A DNA stretch of 64,000 nucleotides from UM-FILTER-40-17 sp032251335. Its GTDB lineage: Bacteria > Bacteroidota > Bacteroidia > Flavobacteriales > Flavobacteriaceae. The first letter of the stretch is position 1, and every line of letters starts with the position of its first letter. Made by a program: the position numbers and the translations under genes. Under the pieces are notes generated by a model. The model searched no databases. It was not told the DNA's origin and was given only the letters and a program-made list of their open reading frames with translations. Location of the stretch: positions 122,188 to 186,187 of the forward strand of contig JAVVDW010000003.1 in assembly GCA_032251335.1 (NCBI GenBank), written 5' to 3'. This document shows positions 1 to 8,444 of the stretch, in pieces.

Positions 1-1
1 G

Positions 2-601
2 GCCAAAAATTGCCTCGTCATTGGTGCCGAAACCCTTTCGCGTATTGTTGACAAATACGACCGTGATTCTATGATTTACTCCGATGGCGCGGGAGCTGTT
101 GTACTTTCAGCCACAGAAGAAACTAGCGGTGTTTTGCATCACGAGAGTGCATCCTACACTTTTGATGAAGCCTATTTTCTGTACAATGGAAGTTCCTATA
201 ACAAATCTGTCCGACCTGATATCAAGTATATCAAGATGTATGGCAGAAAAATATATGAATTTGCTTGCAAAAACGTGCCTACAGCCATGAAAGAATGTTT
301 AGATAAAAGTGGAATGGGTATAGATCAAGTTAAAAAAATACTCATCCATCAGGCTAATGAAAAAATGGATGAAGCTATCATTAAGAGGTTTTACAAATTA
401 TATAACCTACCCGTACCCGAAGGAATTATGCCTATGATTATCAATACACTAGGCAACAGTTCTGTAGCTACTATTCCGACACTGCTCGATTTATTGATGA
501 AAGGAAAAATTGAAAACCAAAGCCTACAAAAGGGCGATGTTGTTATCTTTGCAAGCGTTGGCGCCGGCATGAATATCAATGCCATGGTTTATCAATTCTA
601 A
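2..601 (+). CDS. FabH-like 3-oxoacyl-ACP synthase III (5' end missing)
   Basis: This is the C-terminal two thirds of a ketoacyl-ACP synthase III (thiolase fold), which condenses an acyl starter with a malonyl-type extender. The reading frame is open from base 2, so the gene begins outside the window and the active-site cysteine is not visible. The remaining catalytic residues are visible as the histidine in ILIHQANEKM and the asparagine in LGNSSVATIP, with the typical YSDGAGAVVL segment before them. A methyltransferase starts 1 base after the stop and a GT2 enzyme follows, so the three are probably cotranscribed. This context suggests a dedicated secondary lipid or polyketide-like product rather than housekeeping fatty acid initiation. 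That role is inference; the fold assignment is firm. Confidence 0.9.
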   Translation, partial: AKNCLVIGAETLSRIVDKYDRDSMIYSDGAGAVVLSATEETSGVLHHESASYTFDEAYFLYNGSSYNKSVRPDIKYIKMYGRKIYEFACKNVPTAMKECLDKSGMGIDQVKKILIHQANEKMDEAIIKRFYKLYNLPVPEGIMPMIINTLGNSSVATIPTLLDLLMKGKIENQSLQKGDVVIFASVGAGMNINAMVYQF

Positions 602-602
602 T

Positions 603-1124
603 ATGTACGAGCAGACTTATCCAAAAAAAAGATATCAAAAAACACTTGCCTTCCTCAAAGGGAACGCCGCGCCGCCTCAGACAATTTTAGACTTGGGAAT
701 CTTTAATCCGTTTTCTAAAATCATGATGGCGGAGGGTTATCGAGTAACCAACACACAAGGTGAAGATTTAGACTTTGATAGGCGTGCCCTCCTACAATCC
801 GAAGCAGAATTAGTTACCGCTTTCGAAATCTTTGAGCACCTACTCAATCCGTTTGAAGTATTGTTGGCGATTCAGGCACCCAAATTGTGCATTACCGTTC
901 CGCTTCGCCTATGGTTTTCGTCGGCTTACAAAAGCAAAACAGATCTATGGGATAGGCATTATCACGAATTTGAAGATTGGCAGCTCGATTGGCTATTGGA
1001 AAAAACCGGCTGGAAAATCATGGCTAGAGAAAAATGGACACATCCCGTTAATAAGATTGGTATTCGTCCTGTTTTGAGAAAATTTGTTCCGAGGTATTAC
1101 GCAGTTTACGCTGAAAAAGTATAA
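603..1124 (+). CDS. class I SAM-dependent methyltransferase, small
   Basis: A 173-residue protein with a reduced methyltransferase fold. An LDLGIFNPFS segment stands where the glycine-rich SAM loop normally is, and FEIFEHLLNPFEVL matches the acidic post-motif seen in Methyltransf_11/23-type enzymes. The glycine loop is degenerate (LGIFNP instead of GxGxG), so SAM binding should be tested. I place the start at the ATG at 603, just after the upstream stop; an upstream in-frame ATG at 579 would overlap the ketosynthase gene. The stop is 4 bases before the GT2 start. The substrate is unknown, but the tight linkage points to a product shared with the ketosynthase and glycosyltransferase. Confidence 0.7.
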   Translation: MYEQTYPKKRYQKTLAFLKGNAAPPQTILDLGIFNPFSKIMMAEGYRVTNTQGEDLDFDRRALLQSEAELVTAFEIFEHLLNPFEVLLAIQAPKLCITVPLRLWFSSAYKSKTDLWDRHYHEFEDWQLDWLLEKTGWKIMAREKWTHPVNKIGIRPVLRKFVPRYYAVYAEKV

Positions 1125-1128
1125 ACAG

Positions 1129-1992
1129 ATGAGAGTGTATATAGTCATCCCTGCCTATAATGAAGCGGAATTTCTCCCTTTGACGCTCATGACACTCGCC
1201 CACCAAACCCTATTACCTAATCAAGTGGTGGTGGTGGATGACAACTCTAAAGACCAAACTTTTGAAATCGCTCAAAAATTAGCTAAAAAATGGGCTTGGT
1301 TGCACGTTATTTCACACGATGCAGCACAAGAACATGTACCCGGCGCTAAAGTCATCAAAGCTTTCTGTGCCGGCTTGCAAACTTTAGACGACGATTATGA
1401 TATTTTGATGAAGCTTGATGCCGACCTGAGACTTCCAGAAAACTATATAGAAACCATCGTTGGCCATTTTCAAAAAAACGACAATCTTGGCATGGCAGGT
1501 GGCTTTGCTGCGATTGAAAAAAATGGTGATTGGATGGTAGAAAACTTAACCAACAAAGATCATATTAGAGGTGCACTTAAATCTTATCGAAAAGCATGTT
1601 TTAAGGATATTGGCGGTCTGATTCCGGCTATGGGCTGGGACACCTTAGACGAAATGATGGCGCGCTACAAAGGATGGCAGGTCAAAACGGATGAAAACCT
1701 CATCGTACAACACCTTCGGCCCACCGGTCAATCGTACGCCAAAGAGGCGCATCTAAAACAAGGGAAAGCATTCTACCAAATGCGTTATGGCATGGCACTC
1801 TCTTTTATGGCTTGTTTAAAACTCGCATCAAAAAAAAAGAAACCGCTGCCAACTTTTGTTCACTACCAACAAGGATTTTGGCAGGCCTTTTTTAATAAAA
1901 CACCTTATCTGGTTGATGAAAATGTCGGAAAATTTTTGAGGAATTATCGTTACCAACAAATTTTAAAAAAATTGGGTTTTATATCCGACTGA
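1129..1992 (+). CDS. GT2 family glycosyltransferase
   Basis: A 287-residue GT-A fold glycosyltransferase. The N-terminus VYIVIPAYNEAEFL, the VVVVDDNSKDQT nucleotide-binding strand and the LMKLDADLRLPENY segment (DxD-type metal site) are classical GT2 features. A later WDTLDEMMARYKGW segment fits the ED catalytic-base region. No transmembrane helix is obvious, so it is probably cytosolic or peripheral. It starts 5 bases after the methyltransferase stop, and I prefer the ATG at 1129 because translation from there begins directly with the first beta strand; the alternative ATG at 1084 lies inside the methyltransferase gene. Sugar donor and acceptor cannot be read from the sequence. Confidence 0.85.
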   Translation: MRVYIVIPAYNEAEFLPLTLMTLAHQTLLPNQVVVVDDNSKDQTFEIAQKLAKKWAWLHVISHDAAQEHVPGAKVIKAFCAGLQTLDDDYDILMKLDADLRLPENYIETIVGHFQKNDNLGMAGGFAAIEKNGDWMVENLTNKDHIRGALKSYRKACFKDIGGLIPAMGWDTLDEMMARYKGWQVKTDENLIVQHLRPTGQSYAKEAHLKQGKAFYQMRYGMALSFMACLKLASKKKKPLPTFVHYQQGFWQAFFNKTPYLVDENVGKFLRNYRYQQILKKLGFISD

Positions 1993-2053
1993 TGGAAATC
2001 TGTTTGAACTATTGCTATAAGTTAAATGTTTTGAAGAATTTACTACTTCACAA

Positions 2054-3697
2054 TCATTTTTTCAGTACAAAATCCAATACATTTCCGGATGCATAATTTG
2101 GCGGACTGATTCCTAATAGTGTGGAAATCGTGGGTGCTATATCTGTAATATTTGTCCTCACCCCAGTTTTGCCCGCTTTGATGCCCCAACCGTAGAACAG
2201 AAGCGGCACATGGGTATCGTAGGTGTAACCAGATCCGTGTGTGCTGCCCACCTTGGGATAACTGATAAAACCCGGATGTAATGCGTACAAAACGTGCCCG
2301 GATCGCTTTTGGTTATAGCCGCGTTGCATTAAAGCGGGTGTGCCTTTTTCAAAAGTGGTATTGCGCATAGAAGTGGCGGTGTAGGCTTCTAAAACTTGGG
2401 GAAGTTTTACAATATATTGTGAAAGGGCTTCTTCAACATCGTCAATATCTAAATCTAAACTGTCTATACTTTTTTCGTTTAGAAAAATTTGTTGGTTGTT
2501 TATTTTTTCAATGACTTTGTCGCTTCCAAAGGCCTCTTTTGCGTAGTATTTTACTTCGCCTACAAATTCGTCATTATTGAAGTATCCTGCGGCTATTTTT
2601 TGATCTTGCAAATAGGCAGGCACGTGCACGGCTCCGTGATCAGCGGTAAGAAAAACCGTGTAACTGCCAGCCCCTACTTCGCGGTCTAAGGTGTTTAAAA
2701 TTTCTGCAATGTTTTGGTCCAATCGCAAATAGGCATCTTGCACTTCAACCGAATTGACGCCATACATATGACCAAGATAATCTGTGCTGGAAAAACTGAT
2801 GGCCAAAAAATCTGTGATGTTATCTTTACCCATTTGTTCGTTTTTTAATACTGCCAAGGCAAAGTCTTTGGTGATGTCGTTTCCAAAAGCCGAACTTTTA
2901 ATGAGTTCGTAGGTTTCATTTTCTTTGGTGAGCGCAGGTAAATCATGCGGAAAAATAGCTTTACTTTCACCTTTAAATTTACCTTCGTAGTTATTGTCAT
3001 CCGACCCGCTTTCCACGTAGGTTTTTACATCGTACAGTGTTGTCCAAGGTTTAAGATAGGCCTTTACCTTTCCGGAATTGTTGTATTTTTCAACCCAATC
3101 CGGCAATTTATCCATGTAATAGGTACTGCTAATCCACTTGCCTTGCTCGCCGCCATCAAACCAATACGCCGTACCGGAAAAACCGGCAGGTAAAATAGAA
3201 CCCCTGTCTTTTATGGCCACCCCAAAAACTTTGCCCCGTTGTTGGGTGTGCAATCTCAACTGATCCGTCAGCGTGGAAGACAGCAATCTGTGGGGCGACA
3301 TCTGCCCTGCTTTTGAAGAAGAACCTACGGTTTGGTATAAAGTATCGGAAACACAATAGACGGAAGTTTTAGAAGATTTGTCGTACCAGCTATTGCCAAT
3401 AATCCCGTGGTGGGCAGGCGTAGTTCCGGAGTAAACTGAGGCATGTCCGGGTGCTGTGTAAGTTGGGATATAGTTAAAATGATTGTTTTCTGCATTGAAC
3501 CCTTTTTCGATAAGCCTTCTAAAACCGTCGTCACCAAATCTTTCGTAAAATCGGGTTAAATAGTCGTAACGCATTTGATCGACTACGATGCCGACAACCA
3601 ATTTGGGTTTGGTCAATTCTTTATGCTGAGGATACGCCGAAAAACTTGTAAAGAACACCAAGCACAAGAGCGATGCATGAAGGGGTTTGAAAGTCAT
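2054..3697 (-). CDS. pafA: PafA-type alkaline phosphatase
   Basis: A 547-residue secreted or periplasmic phosphomonoesterase of the alkaline phosphatase superfamily. It starts with a signal peptide (MTFKPLHASLLCLVFF...AYPQ). KLVVGIVVDQMRYDYL carries the metal ligand Asp40, and YTAPGHASVYSG carries Thr81 as the probable nucleophile; the 41-residue distance equals that between D38 and T79 of characterised PafA. Late metal-site segments TADHGAVHVP and GSTHGSGY are present. I choose the ATG at 3697: it begins the signal peptide, and a TAnnTTTG box at 3719-3712 lies between it and the other in-frame ATG at 3736, which would be upstream of the promoter. Probable role is phosphate scavenging from organic phosphate. 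Confidence 0.9.
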   Translation of the reverse strand: MTFKPLHASLLCLVFFTSFSAYPQHKELTKPKLVVGIVVDQMRYDYLTRFYERFGDDGFRRLIEKGFNAENNHFNYIPTYTAPGHASVYSGTTPAHHGIIGNSWYDKSSKTSVYCVSDTLYQTVGSSSKAGQMSPHRLLSSTLTDQLRLHTQQRGKVFGVAIKDRGSILPAGFSGTAYWFDGGEQGKWISSTYYMDKLPDWVEKYNNSGKVKAYLKPWTTLYDVKTYVESGSDDNNYEGKFKGESKAIFPHDLPALTKENETYELIKSSAFGNDITKDFALAVLKNEQMGKDNITDFLAISFSSTDYLGHMYGVNSVEVQDAYLRLDQNIAEILNTLDREVGAGSYTVFLTADHGAVHVPAYLQDQKIAAGYFNNDEFVGEVKYYAKEAFGSDKVIEKINNQQIFLNEKSIDSLDLDIDDVEEALSQYIVKLPQVLEAYTATSMRNTTFEKGTPALMQRGYNQKRSGHVLYALHPGFISYPKVGSTHGSGYTYDTHVPLLFYGWGIKAGKTGVRTNITDIAPTISTLLGISPPNYASGNVLDFVLKK

Positions 3698-3711
3698 TTG
3701 AATGTTTTTTG

Positions 3712-3719
3712 CAAAGTTA
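3712..3719 (-). promoter_or_regulatory. -7 box TAACTTTG of pafA
   Basis: On the minus strand the bases read TAACTTTG, an exact match to the Bacteroidota -7 consensus TAnnTTTG, 15 bases upstream of the preferred pafA start. I see no clear -33 element. Confidence 0.45.
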
Positions 3720-3769
3720 GTTGTCGTGAGACACATCAGGTTAAGATAAGATTAAAAATTCATAAAACT

Positions 3770-4231
3770 TTATTCCACCCGAAGTACTAGGGACATTTCC
3801 ATCTGTGTATTGACAGGTATGTTGCGTTTCAAGGCCGGATATATTTTGGGCAAATCCATCACACTTTCCTGAATGAGCGAATCTAGTATGTTGTGTGAAT
3901 CATGCGTTTGCATGGTATATATTTTGATTTGCCCAAGTGTATCCACCTGTATTTGAAGAACTATGGTATCTTGATAGCGCTGATAGGCCTGAAATTTTTC
4001 GGTCAGAAAAGCATGCAAATGGGCGGTCAATGTCTCTTGAAAACATTTTTTTTGCGCATCCAAAGGCAACATTTCTCCGCAAGTTGCAAAGACAGGATAG
4101 ACATCTACCTGCTCCCAATTGATGAGATTCGCTTCCTCTTGTAACCAAGTGCCTGAAGGTATTTTTTTGGGAATGCCATCGCGACAAGCACTCAGCAAGA
4201 CAGCAGAAAGCACGATTAACAAAATTTTCAT
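3770..4231 (-). CDS. small lipoprotein with TonB-C-like domain
   Basis: A 153-residue protein with a lipoprotein signal (ILLIVLSAVLLSAC, Cys16). The mature part contains VDVYPVFATCGEM and KKCFQETLTAHL, followed by QVDTLGQIKIYTMQTHD and a C-terminal VNTQMEMSLVLRVE strand. This pattern resembles the flavobacterial single-domain proteins with a TonB C-terminal-like fold, but without the TonB membrane anchor or proline-rich spacer. The cysteine pair in FATCGEM and KKCF is typical of that group. It lies 32 bases upstream of the longest possible pafA frame and on the same strand, so it may be transcribed separately or with pafA. The function is unknown. Confidence 0.65.
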   Translation of the reverse strand: MKILLIVLSAVLLSACRDGIPKKIPSGTWLQEEANLINWEQVDVYPVFATCGEMLPLDAQKKCFQETLTAHLHAFLTEKFQAYQRYQDTIVLQIQVDTLGQIKIYTMQTHDSHNILDSLIQESVMDLPKIYPALKRNIPVNTQMEMSLVLRVE

Positions 4232-4337
4232 GTTCGGTAACTTAGGCTTAAAAATACAATTTAGCTACGAATTTAATGAATAAAAATTGAGTTGGTTTTT
4301 TAACATTTTAATGTATTTTAGCAGAGACCAACTAACT

Positions 4338-4835
4338 ATGGACATCGCACTCTTAATTATAGGGTTTCTTTTTACGATTGCCGGGCTTTTCGGGAGTTTT
4401 TTGCCTGTCATTCCGGGGCCGCCTTTGAGTTGGCTGGGCTTACTACTTTTGTATTTGACGGAGGCCGTTCCAAACAATTGGTGGGTTTTGGGCATCGGTT
4501 TATTTATTGCTGTTTTGGTCACTGTGCTGGATTATGTTATCCCGGCCTATGGCTCCAAAAAATTTGGCGGCAGCAAATACGGCGCTTGGGGTGCCACACT
4601 TGGTCTTGTTATCGGCTTATTTTTACCCATTCCGTTTGGCTTTCTCATCGGGGCTTTTTTGGGGGCTTTTGTGGGTGAATGGCTACAAAAGCAGGATTCT
4701 AACCAATCTGTAAAAGCTGCTTTTGGCTCTTTTCTGGGTGTGATGGCTTCCAATTTCATGAAATTCATCGTATCTTTTTGTTTTTTTGGGTTTTACATTT
4801 GGATTTTCATTAAATACTTTGATAGATTCTTTTAA
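4338..4835 (+). CDS. DUF456 family membrane protein
   Basis: A 165-residue inner-membrane protein with four to five hydrophobic helices. The N-terminus has GLFGSFLPVIPGPPLSWLGL, the hallmark of DUF456. A second glycine-rich segment, YGAWGATLGLVIGLF, is also typical. The start at 4338 begins right at the first helix; an upstream in-frame ATG at 4287 would add an unusual hydrophilic extension. The family's function is not established. It stands alone: it diverges from the lipoprotein gene and is separated from cmoA by 85 bases. Confidence 0.85.
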   Translation: MDIALLIIGFLFTIAGLFGSFLPVIPGPPLSWLGLLLLYLTEAVPNNWWVLGIGLFIAVLVTVLDYVIPAYGSKKFGGSKYGAWGATLGLVIGLFLPIPFGFLIGAFLGAFVGEWLQKQDSNQSVKAAFGSFLGVMASNFMKFIVSFCFFGFYIWIFIKYFDRFF

Positions 4836-4920
4836 AACCTGCTTAATATTTACTTAGTTTTCTTTTTATGTTACAATTAAACTTAATTTCGCCCGTTGGA
4901 TTAAAACAATAAAATTCACC

Positions 4921-5643
4921 ATGTTAGATAAAGTATTCGCAGACCCCAAACTTCAAGTAACCGATTTTGAATTTAATGCATCCGTCGTCAAGGTATTTGA
5001 TGACATGGTCGTTCGGTCAGTCCCATTTTACATAGAAATGCAACGGATGGTTGCCGAATTGGCTGCCGATTTTGCCATCAAAAACACCAATATATACGAT
5101 TTGGGCTGCTCCACCGGCACTACCATGATGAGCCTCAATCAAAAAGTGGACAAAAACATTCAGTTTATAGGTGTGGATGAGGCGGATGAAATGCTAAAAT
5201 CGTGCCAAACAAACCTAGAACGAGTTATGCCGGACAGGCCTGTAAAACTCGTAAACGCAGATTTAAACAAAGGCATCGAATTGGAAAATCCTTCCGTGGT
5301 GATCCTCTGTTTGACATTACAGTTTGTACGTCCATTAAAAAGACAAAAATTAATTGAAGACATTTACCGACAATTGCCCGAAAACGGTGCACTGATTATC
5401 GTAGAAAAAGTTTTGGGCGAAGATTCTATGTTTAACAGACTCTTCATCAAACACTACTACGAATTCAAGAAGCGAAACGACTATACCGAAACTGAGATTT
5501 CCAAAAAACGAGAAGCTTTAGAAAACGTATTGATTCCATATCGATTGAAAGAAAATGAAGAACTGTTGGCCGAATGTGGTTTTAAGCATATCGATACCTT
5601 TTTCAAATGGTATAATTTTGCCGGCTTTGTCGCAGTCAAATAA
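4921..5643 (+). CDS. cmoA: carboxy-S-adenosyl-L-methionine synthase CmoA
   Basis: A 240-residue Rossmann-fold enzyme that makes carboxy-SAM from SAM and prephenate; the product is used to modify wobble uridine in tRNA (cmo5U). The CmoA signature is present as FNASVVKVFDDMVVRSVPFY near the N-terminus, followed by the SAM loop IYDLGCSTGTTMMSL (about residues 58-72) and LCLTLQFVRP. Length is close to the family norm of about 245. The partner enzyme CmoB is not in this window. The next gene starts 23 bases downstream and may be cotranscribed. Confidence 0.88.
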   Translation: MLDKVFADPKLQVTDFEFNASVVKVFDDMVVRSVPFYIEMQRMVAELAADFAIKNTNIYDLGCSTGTTMMSLNQKVDKNIQFIGVDEADEMLKSCQTNLERVMPDRPVKLVNADLNKGIELENPSVVILCLTLQFVRPLKRQKLIEDIYRQLPENGALIIVEKVLGEDSMFNRLFIKHYYEFKKRNDYTETEISKKREALENVLIPYRLKENEELLAECGFKHIDTFFKWYNFAGFVAVK

Positions 5644-5666
5644 AAAACACCGTTAAATTTAAAAAA

Positions 5667-6392
5667 ATGATTAAACTCGGAAATTTCTTTTTTAGACACC
5701 GAAACTATTTATTCCCGGTCTTTTATCTTTTAATGTTCATTCCATACGTGCCGCGCATCTCACAAAACTATCCGTTGATGCTCGCGCTCGGCCTCACTGT
5801 CTTGATTCTGGGTCAGAGTGTTCGAATGCTAACCATCGGTCTTGTTTACATCAAAAGAGGCGGAAAAAACCGAAGAATTTATGCAGAAGGCCTCGTAACA
5901 GAAGGTTTGTTTTCTCATTCGCGAAATCCGATGTATGTGGGCAATGTGACCATGATTTTGGGAATGGGCATTATGTCAAATTCTTATCTGTATCTGCTGC
6001 TTGTAGTGCCGTTTTTCTATTTTATTTATGAATGCATTATTCGCGCCGAAGAAAATTATCTTCGCGGACAATACGGAAAAGATTTTGAAAAATATTGTGC
6101 CAACGTGCCCAGATGGTTACCCAATCTCAAAGGCATTGGCAACACGCTAACATCACAGAAGTTTGATTTTAAAAAGATGTTCTACAAAGAATACAACACC
6201 ACCTTTGTTTGGATGCTAGGCGCCATCCTAGTGTCTTTGTTCAATTTTTATTGGCTCAAAGGAGAAACATTTTGTGTGAATCACAAATTTTACTTTATAT
6301 CATTCTTTGTTGCAGCAGCAATCTTTTACGTCACTGTGAGAGCCTTAAAAAAGAGCGAACGAAGGGCTCAAATGAGAACCCAGCAAGCCTAA
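5667..6392 (+). CDS. isoprenylcysteine methyltransferase-like membrane enzyme
   Basis: A 241-residue integral membrane protein of the ICMT/phospholipid methyltransferase group. The conserved core is GLFSHSRNPMYVGN (about residues 79-92), the SAM-site region, followed by the RAEENYLRGQYGKDFEKYCANVPRW stretch typical for the family; there are roughly five helices. A C-terminal pair of helices (FVWMLGAILVSLFNFYW and FISFFVAAAIFYV) extends past the usual core. Bacterial members methylate diverse substrates, so the substrate is unknown. It follows cmoA on the same strand, and its stop is 3 bases from the convergent gene at 6396. Confidence 0.75.
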   Translation: MIKLGNFFFRHRNYLFPVFYLLMFIPYVPRISQNYPLMLALGLTVLILGQSVRMLTIGLVYIKRGGKNRRIYAEGLVTEGLFSHSRNPMYVGNVTMILGMGIMSNSYLYLLLVVPFFYFIYECIIRAEENYLRGQYGKDFEKYCANVPRWLPNLKGIGNTLTSQKFDFKKMFYKEYNTTFVWMLGAILVSLFNFYWLKGETFCVNHKFYFISFFVAAAIFYVTVRALKKSERRAQMRTQQA

Positions 6393-6395
6393 TGG

Positions 6396-6779
6396 CTAAT
6401 TTTTATCTGCAGCATCAACAAGCATCACTGCCCAATTTATTGCTTCGGATAAAGTCCCGAAAAGTTCGTGTGGCTTGGTATTGAAGACCTTTTCAATTTG
6501 AATATTAAAAGTGTCAAACATTTTGTTTGACACCACAGCAAAAGCGGCAAGGTTAGGTACTTGTGAAACTTTTAAATAAATCAGAGGGTTCACAGAATAC
6601 GAATGGATGCGATGTGTAATGTAAGCAAAAGGGCGTTTCACTCCATAAAAATCTTGCATTAGAGAAATACAATCGTCGATTAAAACTTCGTTAAGATCTA
6701 CTCCTTCATGTATGATGGCAACGACATATTTGTCGTAAAAATTAAAAACACCGTAATTGGTTTCTATAGATTTTATCAC
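6396..6779 (-). CDS. conserved protein with STAS/SpoIIAA-like fold
   Basis: A 127-residue cytosolic protein starting at a GTG (minus-strand codon at 6779-6777); I found no in-frame ATG close upstream. The sequence YGVFNFYDKYVVAIIHEGVDLN, then a helix, then RPFAYITHRIHSYSVNPLIYL and a C-terminal amphipathic helix resembles the SpoIIAA/STAS-like single-domain proteins common in Bacteroidota. No catalytic motif is visible. It converges with the methyltransferase gene and has no operon partners. The fold suggestion is inference from pattern; the function is unknown. Confidence 0.6.
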   Translation of the reverse strand: MIKSIETNYGVFNFYDKYVVAIIHEGVDLNEVLIDDCISLMQDFYGVKRPFAYITHRIHSYSVNPLIYLKVSQVPNLAAFAVVSNKMFDTFNIQIEKVFNTKPHELFGTLSEAINWAVMLVDAADKN

Positions 6780-6903
6780 TGTGGGTTCATCGAATTTAAC
6801 CGCAAAACTAAAACATAAAAAAGGTAAAATATCCTAATTATTGTGCTTTTCGATTAACCTTCTCATCCAATCGATATATGACAAAAAGCATCGATAAAAA
6901 ACC

Positions 6904-6932
6904 AAAAAATCCGACCAATGGCCGGATTTTTT
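6904..6932 (-). terminator. terminator downstream of ahcY
   Basis: Arms AAAAAATCCG (6904-6913) and CGGATTTTTT (6923-6932) form a perfect 10-bp stem around a 9-base loop, with A and T runs on both sides. It lies 20 bases after the ahcY stop on the minus strand and could act in both directions. Confidence 0.8.
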
Positions 6933-6951
6933 GATTTTAAAAAAGGATTTC

Positions 6952-8268
6952 TTAGTAACGGTAATATTCCGGTTTAAAGGGTCCGTTTTGAGGCACACCT
7001 ATATATTTCGCCTGATCGGGCGTAAGCGTTTCTAGCTCTACTCCGATACGCTTCAGGTGCAAGCGCGCCACTTTTTCGTCCAAGTGTTTGGGCAACATAT
7101 ACACTTGGTTTTCGTATTTGTCTGCATTTTTCCAGAGTTCAATTTGCGCAAGGGTTTGGTTTGTAAATGAATTGCTCATCACAAAACTCGGGTGACCGGT
7201 GGCGCACCCAAGGTTGACCAATCTTCCTTCCGCCAACAAAATAATATCGTTGCCTTCTACGGTATATTTATCTACTTGAGGTTTAATGTTGTCGTGGGTA
7301 TTTCCGTAGTTCTTTTTCAACCAAGCCACGTCTATTTCATTGTCGAAGTGACCAATATTGCAAACAATAGTTTTGTCTTTCATTTTAAGGAAGTGTTCCC
7401 CGCGTACGATGTCTTTGTTACCGGTTGTGGTAATCACGATATCTGCATTGCCCACCACCGTGTCTAATTTTTTCACTTCAAAACCGTCCATAGCAGCCTG
7501 CAGGGCACAAATGGGGTCTATTTCGGTAACGGTTACAATACTGCCCGCACCTCTAAAGGAAGCTGCAGTTCCCTTGCCAACATCGCCATAACCGCAAACT
7601 ACCACACGTTTGCCCGCAAGCATCACATCTGTAGCTCTTCTGATGGCATCTACCGCACTTTCGCGACAGCCGTATTTGTTGTCAAATTTAGATTTGGTTA
7701 CAGAATCGTTCACGTTGATAGCCGGCATAGGCAAGGTTCCGTTTTCTACGCGTTCGTAAAGGCGATGAACGCCTGTAGTGGTTTCTTCGGAAAGGCCTTT
7801 GATCCCGGAAACCAACTCCGGATAACGGTCTAGCACCATGTTGGTCAAGTCGCCGCCATCATCCAAAATCATATTGAGCGGTTTGCGATCTTCGCCAAAG
7901 AAAAGGGTTTGTTCTATACACCAGTCAAATTCTTCTTCATTCATTCCTTTCCATGCATATACAGCCGTTCCGGTAGCAGCAATGGCGGCAGCGGCTTCAT
8001 CTTGGGTAGAGAAGATATTACAAGAACTCCAGGTAACCTCCGCACCAAGGGCTTGCAGGGTTTCTATAAGCACCGCTGTTTGGATGGTCATGTGCAAACA
8101 ACCCGCAATGCGAGCACCTTTAAGAGGTTGTTCGTTTTTAAACTCTTCTCTGAGCGCCATCAAACCGGGCATTTCGGCTTCAGCCAGGGAAATTTCTTTA
8201 CGACCCCAAGCAGCCAACTCAATATTTTTCACTTTGTACGGTACGTACGGCATGGTTTTTACAGACAT
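6952..8268 (-). CDS. ahcY: adenosylhomocysteinase
   Basis: A 438-residue cytosolic enzyme that hydrolyses S-adenosylhomocysteine to adenosine and homocysteine, keeping the methylation cycle running. Visible signatures are GCLHMTIQTAVLIETL near the substrate site, the NAD-binding loop VVVCGYGDVGKGTA, and VCNIGHFDNEID. The C-terminus ends NGPFKPEYYRY, with the lysine and tyrosine expected to reach the partner subunit's NAD site. Length matches the bacterial family. The gene is monocistronic, with its own -7 box at 8308-8301 and a terminator at 6904-6932. Two or more SAM-dependent methyltransferase genes lie in the preceding 8 kb, but no physical operon links them to ahcY. Confidence 0.97.
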   Translation of the reverse strand: MSVKTMPYVPYKVKNIELAAWGRKEISLAEAEMPGLMALREEFKNEQPLKGARIAGCLHMTIQTAVLIETLQALGAEVTWSSCNIFSTQDEAAAAIAATGTAVYAWKGMNEEEFDWCIEQTLFFGEDRKPLNMILDDGGDLTNMVLDRYPELVSGIKGLSEETTTGVHRLYERVENGTLPMPAINVNDSVTKSKFDNKYGCRESAVDAIRRATDVMLAGKRVVVCGYGDVGKGTAASFRGAGSIVTVTEIDPICALQAAMDGFEVKKLDTVVGNADIVITTTGNKDIVRGEHFLKMKDKTIVCNIGHFDNEIDVAWLKKNYGNTHDNIKPQVDKYTVEGNDIILLAEGRLVNLGCATGHPSFVMSNSFTNQTLAQIELWKNADKYENQVYMLPKHLDEKVARLHLKRIGVELETLTPDQAKYIGVPQNGPFKPEYYRY

Positions 8269-8300
8269 TTTTTTTGAATTAATGATGAATCTTTTTTTTG

Positions 8301-8308
8301 CAAAGATA
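8301..8308 (-). promoter_or_regulatory. -7 box TATCTTTG of ahcY
   Basis: The minus strand reads TATCTTTG, an exact TAnnTTTG match 33 bases upstream of the ahcY start. No convincing -33 motif is seen, and the region where it should lie overlaps the palindrome at 8322-8355. Confidence 0.5.
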
Positions 8309-8321
8309 AGGGATAAAAATA

Positions 8322-8355
8322 TAAACCTGAAAGGTTTCGAAACCTTTCAGGTTTA
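8322..8355. repeat. 34-bp perfect palindrome, probable terminator
   Basis: The two arms TAAACCTGAAAGGTTTC and its exact complement meet without a spacer. On the minus strand it follows the GH17 gene by about 90 bases and is followed by a T-rich stretch (TATATTTTTAT), so it can end the glucan operon. It also sits at the ahcY promoter. Confidence 0.65.
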
Positions 8356-8444
8356 TTAAAAACCATTGTTATGGTAAGAACTTTGTAAACGAATTAATTT
8401 TTTACCGATTTTTTTGGTAACAACATTATTTTCTATTCTTATTA

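Noticed and set aside
8269..8321. SAH riboswitch in the ahcY leader
   Set aside because: The promoter box at 8308-8301 leaves a leader of only about 25-30 bases, too short for the known SAH riboswitch fold.
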